Shown here: piece by piece, positions 22,673 through 30,343 of the stretch
Numbering within the stretch: the first letter of the stretch is position 1
Layout: every line of letters begins with the position of its first letter
NCBI RefSeq assembly: GCF_003011965.1
Contig: NZ_PXWG01000043.1
Span: 1-48,170 of the forward strand
Source: Streptosporangium nondiastaticum
Lineage (GTDB): Bacteria > Actinomycetota > Actinomycetes > Streptomycetales > Streptomycetaceae
Reading direction: 5' to 3'
DNA: 48,170 nt
Program-made: the position numbers and the translations under genes
Notes under the pieces: generated by a model
The model's input: only the letters and a program-made list of their open reading frames with translations
What the model was told of the DNA's origin: nothing
The model's database searches: none

Positions 22673-22957
22673 TCAGCGGTCCGCCGTGCGCGTCCTGCGC
22701 ACGGCGGCCGTCACCAGCGCACCGCCCGCCGCCACGAGGGCAACTCCCCCGAAAACGTAGGGAGTGGTGTCCACGCTGCCCGAGTCGGCGAGGGAAAGGT
22801 GCTGCTCAGCGGCCTGCGCGGGCTGTGCCGCGGACGCCGGGCGCGGCGCGGGGCGCTCCGCACGCTCCGCCGTGGCGTTCGCGGTCGGCATGAACCACAC
22901 CGCACACAGGAGCGACCCGGCGGCGACGGCGGTCAGCAGCGGTCGGCGTGCGGTCAC
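22673..22957 (-). CDS. Small surface protein with signal peptide and degenerate LPXTG-like sorting signal
   Basis: 94 residues. A Sec signal peptide (TARRPLLTAVAAGSLLCAVW, cleavage near ATANA) is followed by a Pro/Ala-rich linker. The C-terminus has LADSGSVDTTPYVFGGVALV, then a hydrophobic segment and RRTRTADR, which is the layout of a sortase substrate. The pentapeptide reads LADSG where streptomycete sortases prefer LAxTG, so Ser replaces Thr. It may be anchored poorly, or simply stay in the membrane. It is convergent with hutH and has its own promoter upstream of 22957. Function unknown. Confidence 0.75.
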   Translation of the reverse strand: MTARRPLLTAVAAGSLLCAVWFMPTANATAERAERPAPRPASAAQPAQAAEQHLSLADSGSVDTTPYVFGGVALVAAGGALVTAAVRRTRTADR

Positions 22958-23309
22958 GGACGAATCCCCCTCGAGGCTGCGGAGATTGGGGGCGCGGCGC
23001 GGCCGCCTCCCCCGGGCTGACTCGATGTCAGTGACCCGATGGTAGTGATACGAACGGCCGGGAGGAAGTCACGGGGTTTCCGTCGGTCACCGCCGCCCCG
23101 CGACGCGCGGACCGCCCCGCCGTCATCGGCTCCCCCGCTATCATGGCGCCCCTCCGAGGGGAGCAGGCAGGCGTGGCCTTCCCCACATTCTCCAGGGGTG
23201 TGGAACGGACGAACCGGTGCAGGCGTTCCTTGAAGTAGTAGCCGGGAATCGTGCTGCCCCACGGTTCGGCTCGGGGATAGGGGCCGCAGGAGCAATGGAG
23301 AAGCGTGTG

Positions 23310-24572
23310 ATGACGTACGGCAAGCGCCGCAAGGCCCTCGCGGCCGCGGCCGCTGTGCTCGGCGGTGTACTGACCCTCGCCGCCTGCGGCGGCGATGACG
23401 ACGGCGGCAAGAGCAGCTCCAGCAGCAGCGGCGGCAAAGAGCAGAACAAGGTCGATGCCGCGGCCGCCAAGGAAGCCTCCAAGGCGCAGATCAAGATCGC
23501 TCAGAAGGACGGCTCGACCAACGCGGGCATCACGGCGGACAACGCCAAGGTCACCGTCAGTGACGGTACGCTCGTGAGCGTCAAGATGACGACGGACAAG
23601 GGCACCCCGGTCGAGGGCACGATATCGCCGGACAAGACGTCGTGGCAGCCCAAGGCCCAGCTGGAGCGCTCGACCAAGTACAAGATCGTGGTCGAGGCCG
23701 TGGACTCCGCCAACCGCAAGGCCACGGAGAACTCCTCGTTCACGACCGTCTCGCCCACCAACAGCTTCATCGGCGCGTTCACGCCGGAGGACGGCTCGAC
23801 CGTCGGCGTCGGCATGCCCGTGTCGATCAACTTCGACAAGCCGATCAAGGACCGCAAGGCCGTCCAGTCGCACATCGAGGTGAACTCCAGCAGCGGTCAG
23901 AAGGTCGTCGGCCACTGGTTCGGTGACCAGCGCATCGACTTCCGCCCGCAGGATTACTGGAAGGCCAACTCCGACGTCACCCTGAAGCTCGACCTCGACG
24001 GCGTCGAGGGCGCACCGGGCGTCAAGGGCGTGCAGAAGAAGACCGTCTCCTTCAAGATCGGTCACTCCCAGGTCTCCACGGTCGACACCAAGTCCCACCA
24101 GATGACGGTCGTCCGGGACGGCAAGACCATCAAGACCATCCCGATCTCGGCCGGCAGCCCCGAGAACCCCACGTACAACGGCAAGATGGTGATCTCCGAG
24201 AAGTTCAAGGAGACCCGGATGGACGGCTCGACCGTCGGCTTCACCAAGGGCGACGGCAAGGGCGAGTACGACATCAAGGACGTGCCGCACGCCATGCGGC
24301 TGTCCACGTCCGGCACGTTCATCCACGGCAACTACTGGGGCAGCGGCATCTTCGGTGTCGCCAACACCAGCCACGGCTGCATCGGCCTGCAGGACAAGCA
24401 GGGCGCGGACGACCCCAACACCTCGGGTGCCTGGTTCTTCACCAACTCCCAGATCGGTGACGTCGTCGAGGTGAAGAACTCGCCCGACAAGACCATCGCC
24501 CCCGAGAACGGCCTCAACGGCTGGAACATGGACTGGAACGCGTGGGTGGCGGGCAGCGCCACGGGAGCGTGA
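23310..24572 (+). CDS. L,D-transpeptidase lipoprotein (YkuD domain with Ig-like domains)
   Basis: 420 residues from the ATG at 23310, with GGAG nine bases upstream; an ATG at 23295 preceded by AGGAG is an alternative. The lipobox LTLAACGG puts the lipidated Cys near residue 25, followed by a Ser/Gly/Asp linker. One or two Ig-like domains span about 55-265 (NAKVTVSDGTLVSVKM; FTPEDGSTVGVGMPVSINFD). The YkuD catalytic domain (about 275-395) has TFIHGNYWGSG and the SHGCIGL nucleophile cysteine. It forms 3-3 cross-links between diaminopimelate residues and is anchored outside the membrane. It is the same class as mycobacterial LdtMt2. A strong terminator follows. Confidence 0.96.
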   Translation: MTYGKRRKALAAAAAVLGGVLTLAACGGDDDGGKSSSSSSGGKEQNKVDAAAAKEASKAQIKIAQKDGSTNAGITADNAKVTVSDGTLVSVKMTTDKGTPVEGTISPDKTSWQPKAQLERSTKYKIVVEAVDSANRKATENSSFTTVSPTNSFIGAFTPEDGSTVGVGMPVSINFDKPIKDRKAVQSHIEVNSSSGQKVVGHWFGDQRIDFRPQDYWKANSDVTLKLDLDGVEGAPGVKGVQKKTVSFKIGHSQVSTVDTKSHQMTVVRDGKTIKTIPISAGSPENPTYNGKMVISEKFKETRMDGSTVGFTKGDGKGEYDIKDVPHAMRLSTSGTFIHGNYWGSGIFGVANTSHGCIGLQDKQGADDPNTSGAWFFTNSQIGDVVEVKNSPDKTIAPENGLNGWNMDWNAWVAGSATGA

Positions 24573-24597
24573 TCCCTCCGGGCAGGTAAGCGGTTTT

Positions 24598-24641
24598 CAC
24601 AGGGCGGTGGCCCCCACGGATGTGGGGGCCACCGCCCTGTG
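24598..24641. terminator. Strong hairpin terminator after the L,D-transpeptidase gene
   Basis: A perfect 20-base stem with a four-base loop (GGAT) begins 25 bases after the stop codon, preceded by tttt. It has no T-tract downstream but great stem stability. Confidence 0.88.
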
Positions 24642-24784
24642 GCGTTCTGTGGCGTTTCCCGTCCGTGCGAGCGGCTCCGCTGGAAGGAATCCGCCGCAAC
24701 GGCGCTTCGCCACGACGTCGTGGACCGGCGGTGCCGTACCGGCAGGAGCCGTAAATCCACACGACAAGCGGCAAGCGCGAACCG

Positions 24785-24790
24785 TACCGT
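24785..24790 (+). promoter_or_regulatory. Candidate leaderless -10 element of the GNAT gene
   Basis: TACCGT is followed by seven bases and the ATG at 24798. No SD is available for that start, consistent with a leaderless transcript. Confidence 0.45.
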
Positions 24791-24797
24791 GCGCAGG

Positions 24798-25796
24798 ATG
24801 AGCGATCTTCCGCGGCCGGGCGTCGTCGCGCGCCTGAGCAGTACACCTTCCGATGCCGAGATCGACGCCTGGCACGACGTCGTCACCGCCGCCCACCGCC
24901 ACGACATGCCGGCGGGGGTGCCCGGGCCGGGGCGGGTGGAGACCGCCGGGCAACTGCGGGTGCCGGCGGCGCGCAGCCGGATCGTCAGGCTGGCGGTTCC
25001 GTCGCCGGACGGCGCGTACGCCGGCATCGCCCTGCTCCGGCTCTTCGACGACGACGTGAACCGCAGGACCGCCTGGATCGGGCGGCTCGCCGTCCGGCCC
25101 GAGCACCGGCGCCGCGGCATCGGCACCCTGCTGTGGCGGGAGATACGGGCGGTCCTTGCGAGCGAGCAGCGGGAATCGGTGAGCCTGGAGCTGGAAATCG
25201 GCAGCGTGGGCGAGCAGTTCGCGAAGGACCGCGGGTTCACGTGCGGGCTGCAGCTCGTGCTGTACGTGCAGCGGCTCGCCTACGAGACCGCCGCGCCCGA
25301 GCTCCCCGACGGCTACCGCTTCGTGGAGTGGACCGGGGCCGTCCCCGCCGCCAACGCCGCCCTCTTCGCCGGGGTCCGCAACGCCATGGCCGACGCCCCC
25401 ATGGGCGAGCTGGACCAGCAGCCCATGCGGTGGGACGCGGAGAGCATCGCCGCCGCCCAGCGCGGATTCGTGGAGCGCGGCGGGCTGCTGTACACCGTCA
25501 CGGTCGCCGCGCCCGACGGCACGTACGCCGCCCTCACCGAGGTGGGCGTGCGCTCGCCCGGCGACCTCCGCGCCCAGCAGTACGAGACCGCCGTCGCCCC
25601 CGCCCACCGCGGCCGCGGCCTCGGACGGGCCGTCAAGCTCCGCATGCTGCAGGTGCTGCGCGCGCAGGAGACGCCCGTGTGGGAGATCTGCACGCACGTC
25701 GCCGACGACAACGGCCCGATGCGGGCCGTCAACAAGCTGCTCGGCTACCGGCCGGAGCGGTCCGTGGGGATCTTCCAGGCGCGGACCGCCGAGTAG
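24798..25796 (+). CDS. Tandem GNAT-domain acetyltransferase
   Basis: 332 residues from the ATG at 24798 (MSDLPRPGVVARLSSTPSDA). Two GNAT folds lie in tandem. The first (about 10-165) has the acetyl-CoA loop RPEHRRRGIGTLLW near residue 98. The second (about 175-330) has APAHRGRGLGRAVKLRML near residue 270 and ends NKLLGYRPERSVGIFQ. The layout resembles MshD-like and Eis-unrelated double-GNAT proteins of actinobacteria; the substrate is unknown. The start has no SD but sits seven bases after a TACCGT -10, so it is probably leaderless. Confidence 0.9.
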   Translation: MSDLPRPGVVARLSSTPSDAEIDAWHDVVTAAHRHDMPAGVPGPGRVETAGQLRVPAARSRIVRLAVPSPDGAYAGIALLRLFDDDVNRRTAWIGRLAVRPEHRRRGIGTLLWREIRAVLASEQRESVSLELEIGSVGEQFAKDRGFTCGLQLVLYVQRLAYETAAPELPDGYRFVEWTGAVPAANAALFAGVRNAMADAPMGELDQQPMRWDAESIAAAQRGFVERGGLLYTVTVAAPDGTYAALTEVGVRSPGDLRAQQYETAVAPAHRGRGLGRAVKLRMLQVLRAQETPVWEICTHVADDNGPMRAVNKLLGYRPERSVGIFQARTAE

Positions 25797-25812
25797 GCTT
25801 CTCCCTGCCGCT

Positions 25813-26163
25813 CTACGCGCCGTGCGGCCCGGGCCCGGCGCCGAACGGGTTGTCCACGACGTAGCGCCGGCGCCCGTCCGCCCCGCGGCGTGTGACGTCC
25901 GTGGCCGCCGCCTCGATGCGCAGCGGCCGGCCGCCGGGGCCGGTGCCGTCGATCTCCCGGTCCACGACGAGCAGGGCGAGGTCGCCCGCCGCGTAGACGT
26001 GGCGCGGCCGGACCGTGATCGGCAGGCCGAGCCCGAGGAAGCGGGCGTTGGCGGCGGCGATGCCCTCCGCCGTGGTCACCGGGCTGCCGGGCTCCGGAAC
26101 GAACGTCGCGCCCCGTTCGTACACCTCTTGGACGGCCGCGGCGTCGCCGAGCGGATCCGTACG
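25813..26163 (-). pseudogene. 5'-truncated SnoaL-like (NTF2-fold) protein remnant
   Basis: On the minus strand the frame gives GDAAAVQEVYERGATFVPEP, then GLPITVRPRHVYAAGDLALL, DREIDGTGPGGRPLRIEAAA and RRYVVDNPFGAG before the stop. This is the SnoaL/NTF2-like fold used by polyketide cyclases and DUF4440-type proteins. The N-terminal helix and start codon are missing. Upstream of about residue GRTDPLG the same frame becomes the antisense of another gene remnant (HxlR, plus strand). No start codon with an SD lies near the junction. The breakpoint is placed near 26157-26170 by loss of family resemblance, so the end coordinate is approximate. Confidence 0.65.
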
Positions 26164-26343
26164 GCCGGGTGGCCGCCGGCCGTCCGGTACGAACTGACTC
26201 CGCGCGGGCGGGCGCTGGGCCCGGTGCTGCAGGCGCTGTGGGACTGGGGAGAGGGCGCGTCCCCGCAGCCGCCCGGCGGCTCCTCCGGCGGCCCTTCCCG
26301 GGGTTCGTCCCAGGGCTCCCCCCGACAGCCCGCGGAATGGTAG
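26164..26343 (+). pseudogene. C-terminal remnant of an HxlR family regulator
   Basis: On the plus strand WPPAVRYELTPRGRALGPVL followed by QALWDWGE matches the end of HxlR-type winged-helix regulators, which normally read VPPRVEYxLTxxGRSLxPVL. The whole HTH part upstream is absent; in its place lies the antisense of a SnoaL-like remnant. A Ser/Gly/Pro-rich tail follows to the TGA before 26344. The layout implies that an originally divergent SnoaL/HxlR pair lost both 5' ends and the promoters between them in one deletion. Confidence 0.6.
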
Positions 26344-26487
26344 CCTCCGCCCGCTGACCTGGGCGGTAACCCCTGGTGCAGCGGGCGTCACGGACAATGG
26401 ACCGTACCGGCGCCGCACCGGCGCCGCATCGCGGTGAACCCGTCCGACGCGGTGATCCGTCATGCGTCATGCAAGGAAGAGAGTCCC

Positions 26488-27759
26488 GTGGCCGAACGCA
26501 GCAAGCAGCAGCAGAGCCGCCGGCAGGACCGGCAGGACCAGCAGGTCCGGCAGGAGGACGCCGCCCTGCTGGAGACCGTCGAGGAGGCGCTCGCCTCCCT
26601 CCGCGCGCACGGCCCGGACACCCTCGACGACGCCCTCTACGCCGCCGCCTCCGCCCTGGCCGCCGCGCCCGCCGGCTGGGAGGCCCTCAGCCGCGCCGTC
26701 GTCCGCACCGCCTCGGCGACCGTACGGGGCTGCTGGGAGCGCGGCTGGCAGCCCGCCGACGTGATCCGGCTCGCCCGCCGGGAACTCGGCCCCGCCGAAG
26801 TGCGGTTCGCCGTCGACGCGGTGGCCGCCGAGGCGCGGCGGTACGCCTCCGACACCCTCGGCGCGCGCTGGACCGCGCAGCTGCGCGACCTCGAGGCGCG
26901 GGTCTGGTGGGACGACGATGCGGCCTTCCTGGAGGGCTTCGCGCAGCGCGAGCGCCTCAGTCGCTTCGAGACGGTCGCGTGCGCGCTCGGCGCGCTGCGG
27001 CTGGCCGCCCGGCTGCCCCGGACGGGCGCGGTCGGTCCGCTGCCCGGCGCCGCGTACGCCCGGCCGGGCGAGCACGTCGAGCCGCGCGTCCTCGGCCGGA
27101 TCCGCGCCCTGCTGGCCAAGGCCGAGTCCACGGACTTCCCCGACGAGGCCGAGGCCCTCTCCGCCAAGGCCCAGGAGCTCATGGCCCGCCACTCCATGGA
27201 CGAGGCGCTGCTGGCCGCCCACGCGGACGGGGCCGTCGCCGACGGGCCCGGGGCCTGCCGGATCGGCGTCGAGGGCCCGTACGAGTCGGCGAAGGCGCTG
27301 CTGCTGGACGCGGTGGCCGGCGCGAACCACTGCCAGGCGGTCTGGTCCGCCGACCACTGCTTCTCCACCGTCGTCGGCTTCGACGCCGACCTGGAGCTGG
27401 TGGAGCTCATGTACACGTCCCTGCTGGTCCAGGCCACCACCGCCATGAACCGGGCCGCCGACGCGCACCACGCGGGCGGGCGCTCGCGCCGCACCCGCGA
27501 CTTCCGCGAGTCCTTCCTGATCGCCTACGCGTCCCGGATCAGCGAACGGCTCGCGGCGGCGGTGCGGGACGCGACGGCCGAGGCCGTCGCCCAGGAGGCG
27601 CGGCCCGAGGTGCTGCCGGTGCTCGCCGCGCGTGACCTCGCCGTCGGCGAAACCGCCGAGCGGCTCTTCCCGCAGACCACGTCGCACCGGCTGCGGGGGC
27701 GCGACGCGGACGGCTGGGCGCGGGGAGCGGAGGCGGCGGACGCGGCGGAGCTGGGCTAG
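26488..27759 (+). CDS. DUF2786 domain protein
   Basis: 423 residues from a GTG at 26488, preceded by AAGGAAGAG. After a Gln/Arg-rich N-terminus (SKQQQSRRQDRQDQQVRQ) comes a helical region. The DUF2786 segment near residue 205-245 reads RVLGRIRALLAKAESTDFPD and EAEALSAKAQELMARHSMDE. A C-terminal domain follows (ANHCQAVWSADHCFSTVVGF; HHAGGRSRRTRDFRESFLIA). DUF2786 occurs in bacterial and phage proteins of unknown role. A perfect 11-base tandem repeat (ACCGGCGCCGC twice) lies upstream at 26406-26427. Its stop overlaps the convergent AraC gene by four bases. Confidence 0.88.
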   Translation: MAERSKQQQSRRQDRQDQQVRQEDAALLETVEEALASLRAHGPDTLDDALYAAASALAAAPAGWEALSRAVVRTASATVRGCWERGWQPADVIRLARRELGPAEVRFAVDAVAAEARRYASDTLGARWTAQLRDLEARVWWDDDAAFLEGFAQRERLSRFETVACALGALRLAARLPRTGAVGPLPGAAYARPGEHVEPRVLGRIRALLAKAESTDFPDEAEALSAKAQELMARHSMDEALLAAHADGAVADGPGACRIGVEGPYESAKALLLDAVAGANHCQAVWSADHCFSTVVGFDADLELVELMYTSLLVQATTAMNRAADAHHAGGRSRRTRDFRESFLIAYASRISERLAAAVRDATAEAVAQEARPEVLPVLAARDLAVGETAERLFPQTTSHRLRGRDADGWARGAEAADAAELG

Positions 27760-28574
27760 CCCTGCCGGGGGTTCCCCGGGGCGAAGTACGTCCCCGGAGG
27801 CACCCCCACACCCCGGCGGAACGCGGCCACGAACGCGCTCGGCGACCCGTAGCCCACGCGCCGCGCCACCGCCGAGACCGTCGCGCCCGCCGCCAGCATC
27901 GGCATCGCCGCCTGCAGCCGCAGCTGCGTGCGCCACTGCCCGTACGGCATGCCCGTACCGGCCACGAAGGCCCGGGCGAGCGTCCGCGCGCTCGCGCCCA
28001 CGACCGCGCCCCACTCCGCGAGCGTGCGCCCGTCCGAAGGGTCCGCGCGGAGGGCCTCCGCTATGCGGCGGGCGCGGGGGTCGGCGGGCAGCGGCGCGCG
28101 GACGGTCGTCACGGAGACCGGGCGGAGGAGGTCCAGGACCACGTCCTCGGCGCGCTGCCGGGGCTCCGCGGCGAGGGCGTCGGTGTCCTGCGCCAGATAG
28201 TTGATCAGCTCCCGCAAGAGGCCGGAGACGGGAACGACTTGCGGCTCCTCCCAGGCCAACGGGCAGCGCTCCGGCCAGAAGTAGAGGCTGCGCAGGAGTG
28301 CGGACGAGGTCGCGCCGGTGGAGTGCGGGACGCCCGCCGGGATCCAGAGCGCGACCGTCGACGGCAGCACCCACGTACGGCCCGAGGCGCGCACGGCGAG
28401 GACGCCGTGGGGCGCCCAGGCGAGCTGGTGGGCCGCGTGCTCGTGGCTCGCGAACCACTCGCCGTCGTCGAGGGCGAAGCTGGCGACGGCGACGGCGGCG
28501 CCGGGCGGGGAGATGACGTGGGGGAGCGGCCCCCGGTCCGCCTGCCGTGCGCTCTGCTGTCCGTTCGGCGACAT
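27756..28574 (-). CDS. AraC family regulator with cupin sensor domain
   Basis: 272 residues; the ATG at 28574 has an ideal AGGAGG upstream. The N-terminal cupin-like domain (about 15-130) contains WFASHEHAAHQLAWAPHG and LWIPAGVPHSTGATS. The C-terminal double HTH (about 160-262) reads RRIAEALRADPSDGRTLAEW, then ASARTLARAFVAGTGMPYGQ and VARRVGYGSPSAFVAAFRR. It is divergent from a SAM methyltransferase gene, with a 55-base gap, and convergent with the DUF2786 gene (four-base overlap). The divergent methyltransferase is its likely target. The ligand is unknown. Confidence 0.94.
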   Translation of the reverse strand: MSPNGQQSARQADRGPLPHVISPPGAAVAVASFALDDGEWFASHEHAAHQLAWAPHGVLAVRASGRTWVLPSTVALWIPAGVPHSTGATSSALLRSLYFWPERCPLAWEEPQVVPVSGLLRELINYLAQDTDALAAEPRQRAEDVVLDLLRPVSVTTVRAPLPADPRARRIAEALRADPSDGRTLAEWGAVVGASARTLARAFVAGTGMPYGQWRTQLRLQAAMPMLAAGATVSAVARRVGYGSPSAFVAAFRRGVGVPPGTYFAPGNPRQG

Positions 28575-28617
28575 GAGTTGACCTCCTGGCCCGTATACGA
28601 CACCGCCACCCCCTTCC

Positions 28618-28623
28618 TAGCCT
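28618..28623 (+). promoter_or_regulatory. Candidate leaderless -10 element of the methyltransferase gene
   Basis: TAGCCT lies six bases before the ATG at 28630 in the AraC/methyltransferase interval. No SD precedes that ATG, so a leaderless transcript is likely. Confidence 0.5.
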
Positions 28624-28629
28624 CGACCC

Positions 28630-29199
28630 ATGCCGATGAACCTCATCCACCGCCGCCTCTGCTCCTCCGACCGCTGGTTCCGCGCGATCCGGGACGAGCT
28701 CCTGCCCTGGGTCCTGGAGGACGTGCCGCTGGGCGAGGACTGCCTGGAGATCGGGCCGGGTTACGGGGCGACCACGCGGGTCCTGGTGCGCAAGGCCGAG
28801 AAGCTGAGCGTCGTGGAGTCGGACGCCTCGTACGCGGCCCGGCTGCGGCTGCTGTTCGGCGAACGCGTCGACGTCATCTACGGGGACGGCGCCGACCTCC
28901 CGCTGCCGGACGGGCGCTTCGACTCCGTCGCCTGCTTCACGATGCTCCACCACGTCCCGACCCTCACCGCCCAGGACCGCCTCTTCGCCGAGGCCCACCG
29001 CGTGCTGCGCCCCGGCGGCGTCTTCACCGGCTGCGACGCCCTCAGCAACTGGGGCTTCCGGCTGATCCACATCGGCGACACGTGCGTCCCCGTGCCGCCG
29101 GAGACGCTGGAGGCGCGGCTGCGGATGGCGGGGTTCGAGGAGTGCACGGTGACGGTGGGGAAGGGGAGTTTCCGCTTCGTGGCGAAGCGCGGGCGGTGA
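28630..29199 (+). CDS. Class I SAM-dependent methyltransferase
   Basis: 189 residues. Motif I LEIGPGYGATTRVL is near residue 42, the acidic VVESDASYA follows strand two, motif II GDGADLPLPDGRFDSV is near 85, and the VLRPGGVF post-motif is near 125. It is short for the family and has no added substrate domain, so the substrate (probably a small molecule) is not evident. No SD precedes the ATG at 28630, which sits six bases after TAGCCT. It is transcribed divergently from an AraC regulator. Confidence 0.92.
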   Translation: MPMNLIHRRLCSSDRWFRAIRDELLPWVLEDVPLGEDCLEIGPGYGATTRVLVRKAEKLSVVESDASYAARLRLLFGERVDVIYGDGADLPLPDGRFDSVACFTMLHHVPTLTAQDRLFAEAHRVLRPGGVFTGCDALSNWGFRLIHIGDTCVPVPPETLEARLRMAGFEECTVTVGKGSFRFVAKRGR

Positions 29200-29221
29200 G
29201 GCGGGGGGCGGTGAGCCGGGG

Positions 29222-29240
29222 GATTACCCGGCGGGTAATC
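29222..29240. promoter_or_regulatory. Perfect operator-like palindrome GATTACCC-GGC-GGGTAATC
   Basis: Eight-base arms with a three-base centre lie 95 bases upstream of the DUF1330 gene. The TTACCC...GGGTAA core resembles TetR-family operators in actinobacteria. No TetR gene is in the window, so the regulator would act in trans. Confidence 0.6.
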
Positions 29241-29334
29241 GACGGGGCAGGACGGCGGGCGGAAGACTGCGGACCGGCGGAGAGCAGCGCGCCGCGCCGC
29301 ACCGCACCTGTGCCGAAGGAAGAGGAGAACCCCC

Positions 29335-29715
29335 ATGACCGCGTACGCCCTGGGCAGCTTCCGTGACATCGTCCCCGCCGCGCCCGGCGCCGGCCCGCAC
29401 CCCGACATCATCGAGTACGTGGAGCGCATCCAGGCCACCCTCGACCCGTTCGGCGGCCGCTTCCTCGTCCACGGCGCGGAGGTGGAGGTCCTGGAGGGCG
29501 ACTGGCCCGGAAACATGGTCCTCATAGGCTTCCCGGGCCTGGCGGAGGCCCGTGCCTGGTACGCGTCGCCGGAGTACCAGGCCCTCGTCCCGCTGCGTAC
29601 GGACCACGTGGAGGGCGTGATCATCCTCGTGGACGGCGTCGCACCGGGCTACGACCCGGCGGAACTGGGCGCGAAGATGCGGACGGCGGGGGCGGGCGGC
29701 GCGGCCGGTTCATGA
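29335..29715 (+). CDS. DUF1330 domain protein
   Basis: 126 residues; AGGAG lies eight bases before the ATG. DUF1330 proteins are small ferredoxin-like dimeric alpha/beta-barrel proteins. The signature features here are YVERIQATLDPFGGRFLVHG, VEVLEGDWPGNMVLIGFPGL and ARAWYASPEYQALVPLR. The role is unknown; the fold resembles antibiotic monooxygenases. The C-terminal Gly/Ala tail is probably disordered. A TetR-like operator palindrome lies upstream. Confidence 0.9.
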   Translation: MTAYALGSFRDIVPAAPGAGPHPDIIEYVERIQATLDPFGGRFLVHGAEVEVLEGDWPGNMVLIGFPGLAEARAWYASPEYQALVPLRTDHVEGVIILVDGVAPGYDPAELGAKMRTAGAGGAAGS

Positions 29716-29784
29716 GCGGTCCCGCGCGTGCCGCACAGGGGACGGCGCGCGCGGGACCGCCGGTGGGGCGCCACACTGGCGGGC

Positions 29785-30312
29785 ATGCCTGATGACGCCG
29801 ACTACCCCGCCCGCCTGACCGCCGCCACCGACTGGCTGGACGCCGCGATAGGAGCCCAGCAGGAAGGCGACTGGACCATGGACGACACGGAGCGGCGCGT
29901 CCTCGCCGACCTGGTCGCCGCGACCAACCCGCTGCACGGCGGCGCCCTGCCGCCCCACACCGGGGACTCCCTGTACGTCCGCATCGGCCGCATCACCAAC
30001 TGGGCCGGCGCCCTCCGCCTCGCCGCACGCGCCGGAGGCTGGGAGCTCTCCCCGGTGACGGGCCGGGACCCGGCGGCCCTCACCCGCCCCGCCGGCATGG
30101 CCGACCTGCTGTCCGGCATCTACGCACTCGCCGAACAGGGCGAACGGTGGCAGGAGCTCCTCCTGAGCACGGCACGCACCCTGCAGCGGGGGCAGAGCCT
30201 GGAGCAGGAGATCAAGGCACGCCACCCGCGCCTCGAAAGGGAACTGGCGTCGGCCGAGGCCTTCTTCACGGGCCCGGGCTCCGTGGAGGACCTGCCGCTG
30301 TTCTTCTACTGA
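29785..30312 (+). CDS. Hypothetical protein
   Basis: 175 residues from the ATG at 29785 (MPDDADYPARLTAATDWLDA). The predicted content is mostly helical, with SLYVRIGRITNWAGALRLAA in the middle and an acidic C-terminus (GPGSVEDLPLFFY). There is no signal peptide, membrane segment or known motif. The start lacks an SD and sits seven bases after CACACT, a weak leaderless-type -10. I do not recognise a family. It is convergent with the sulfotransferase gene 31 bases away. Confidence 0.7.
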   Translation: MPDDADYPARLTAATDWLDAAIGAQQEGDWTMDDTERRVLADLVAATNPLHGGALPPHTGDSLYVRIGRITNWAGALRLAARAGGWELSPVTGRDPAALTRPAGMADLLSGIYALAEQGERWQELLLSTARTLQRGQSLEQEIKARHPRLERELASAEAFFTGPGSVEDLPLFFY

Positions 30313-30343
30313 GGAGCGCGGCGGAAGAGGCGCTGATCCGTGG

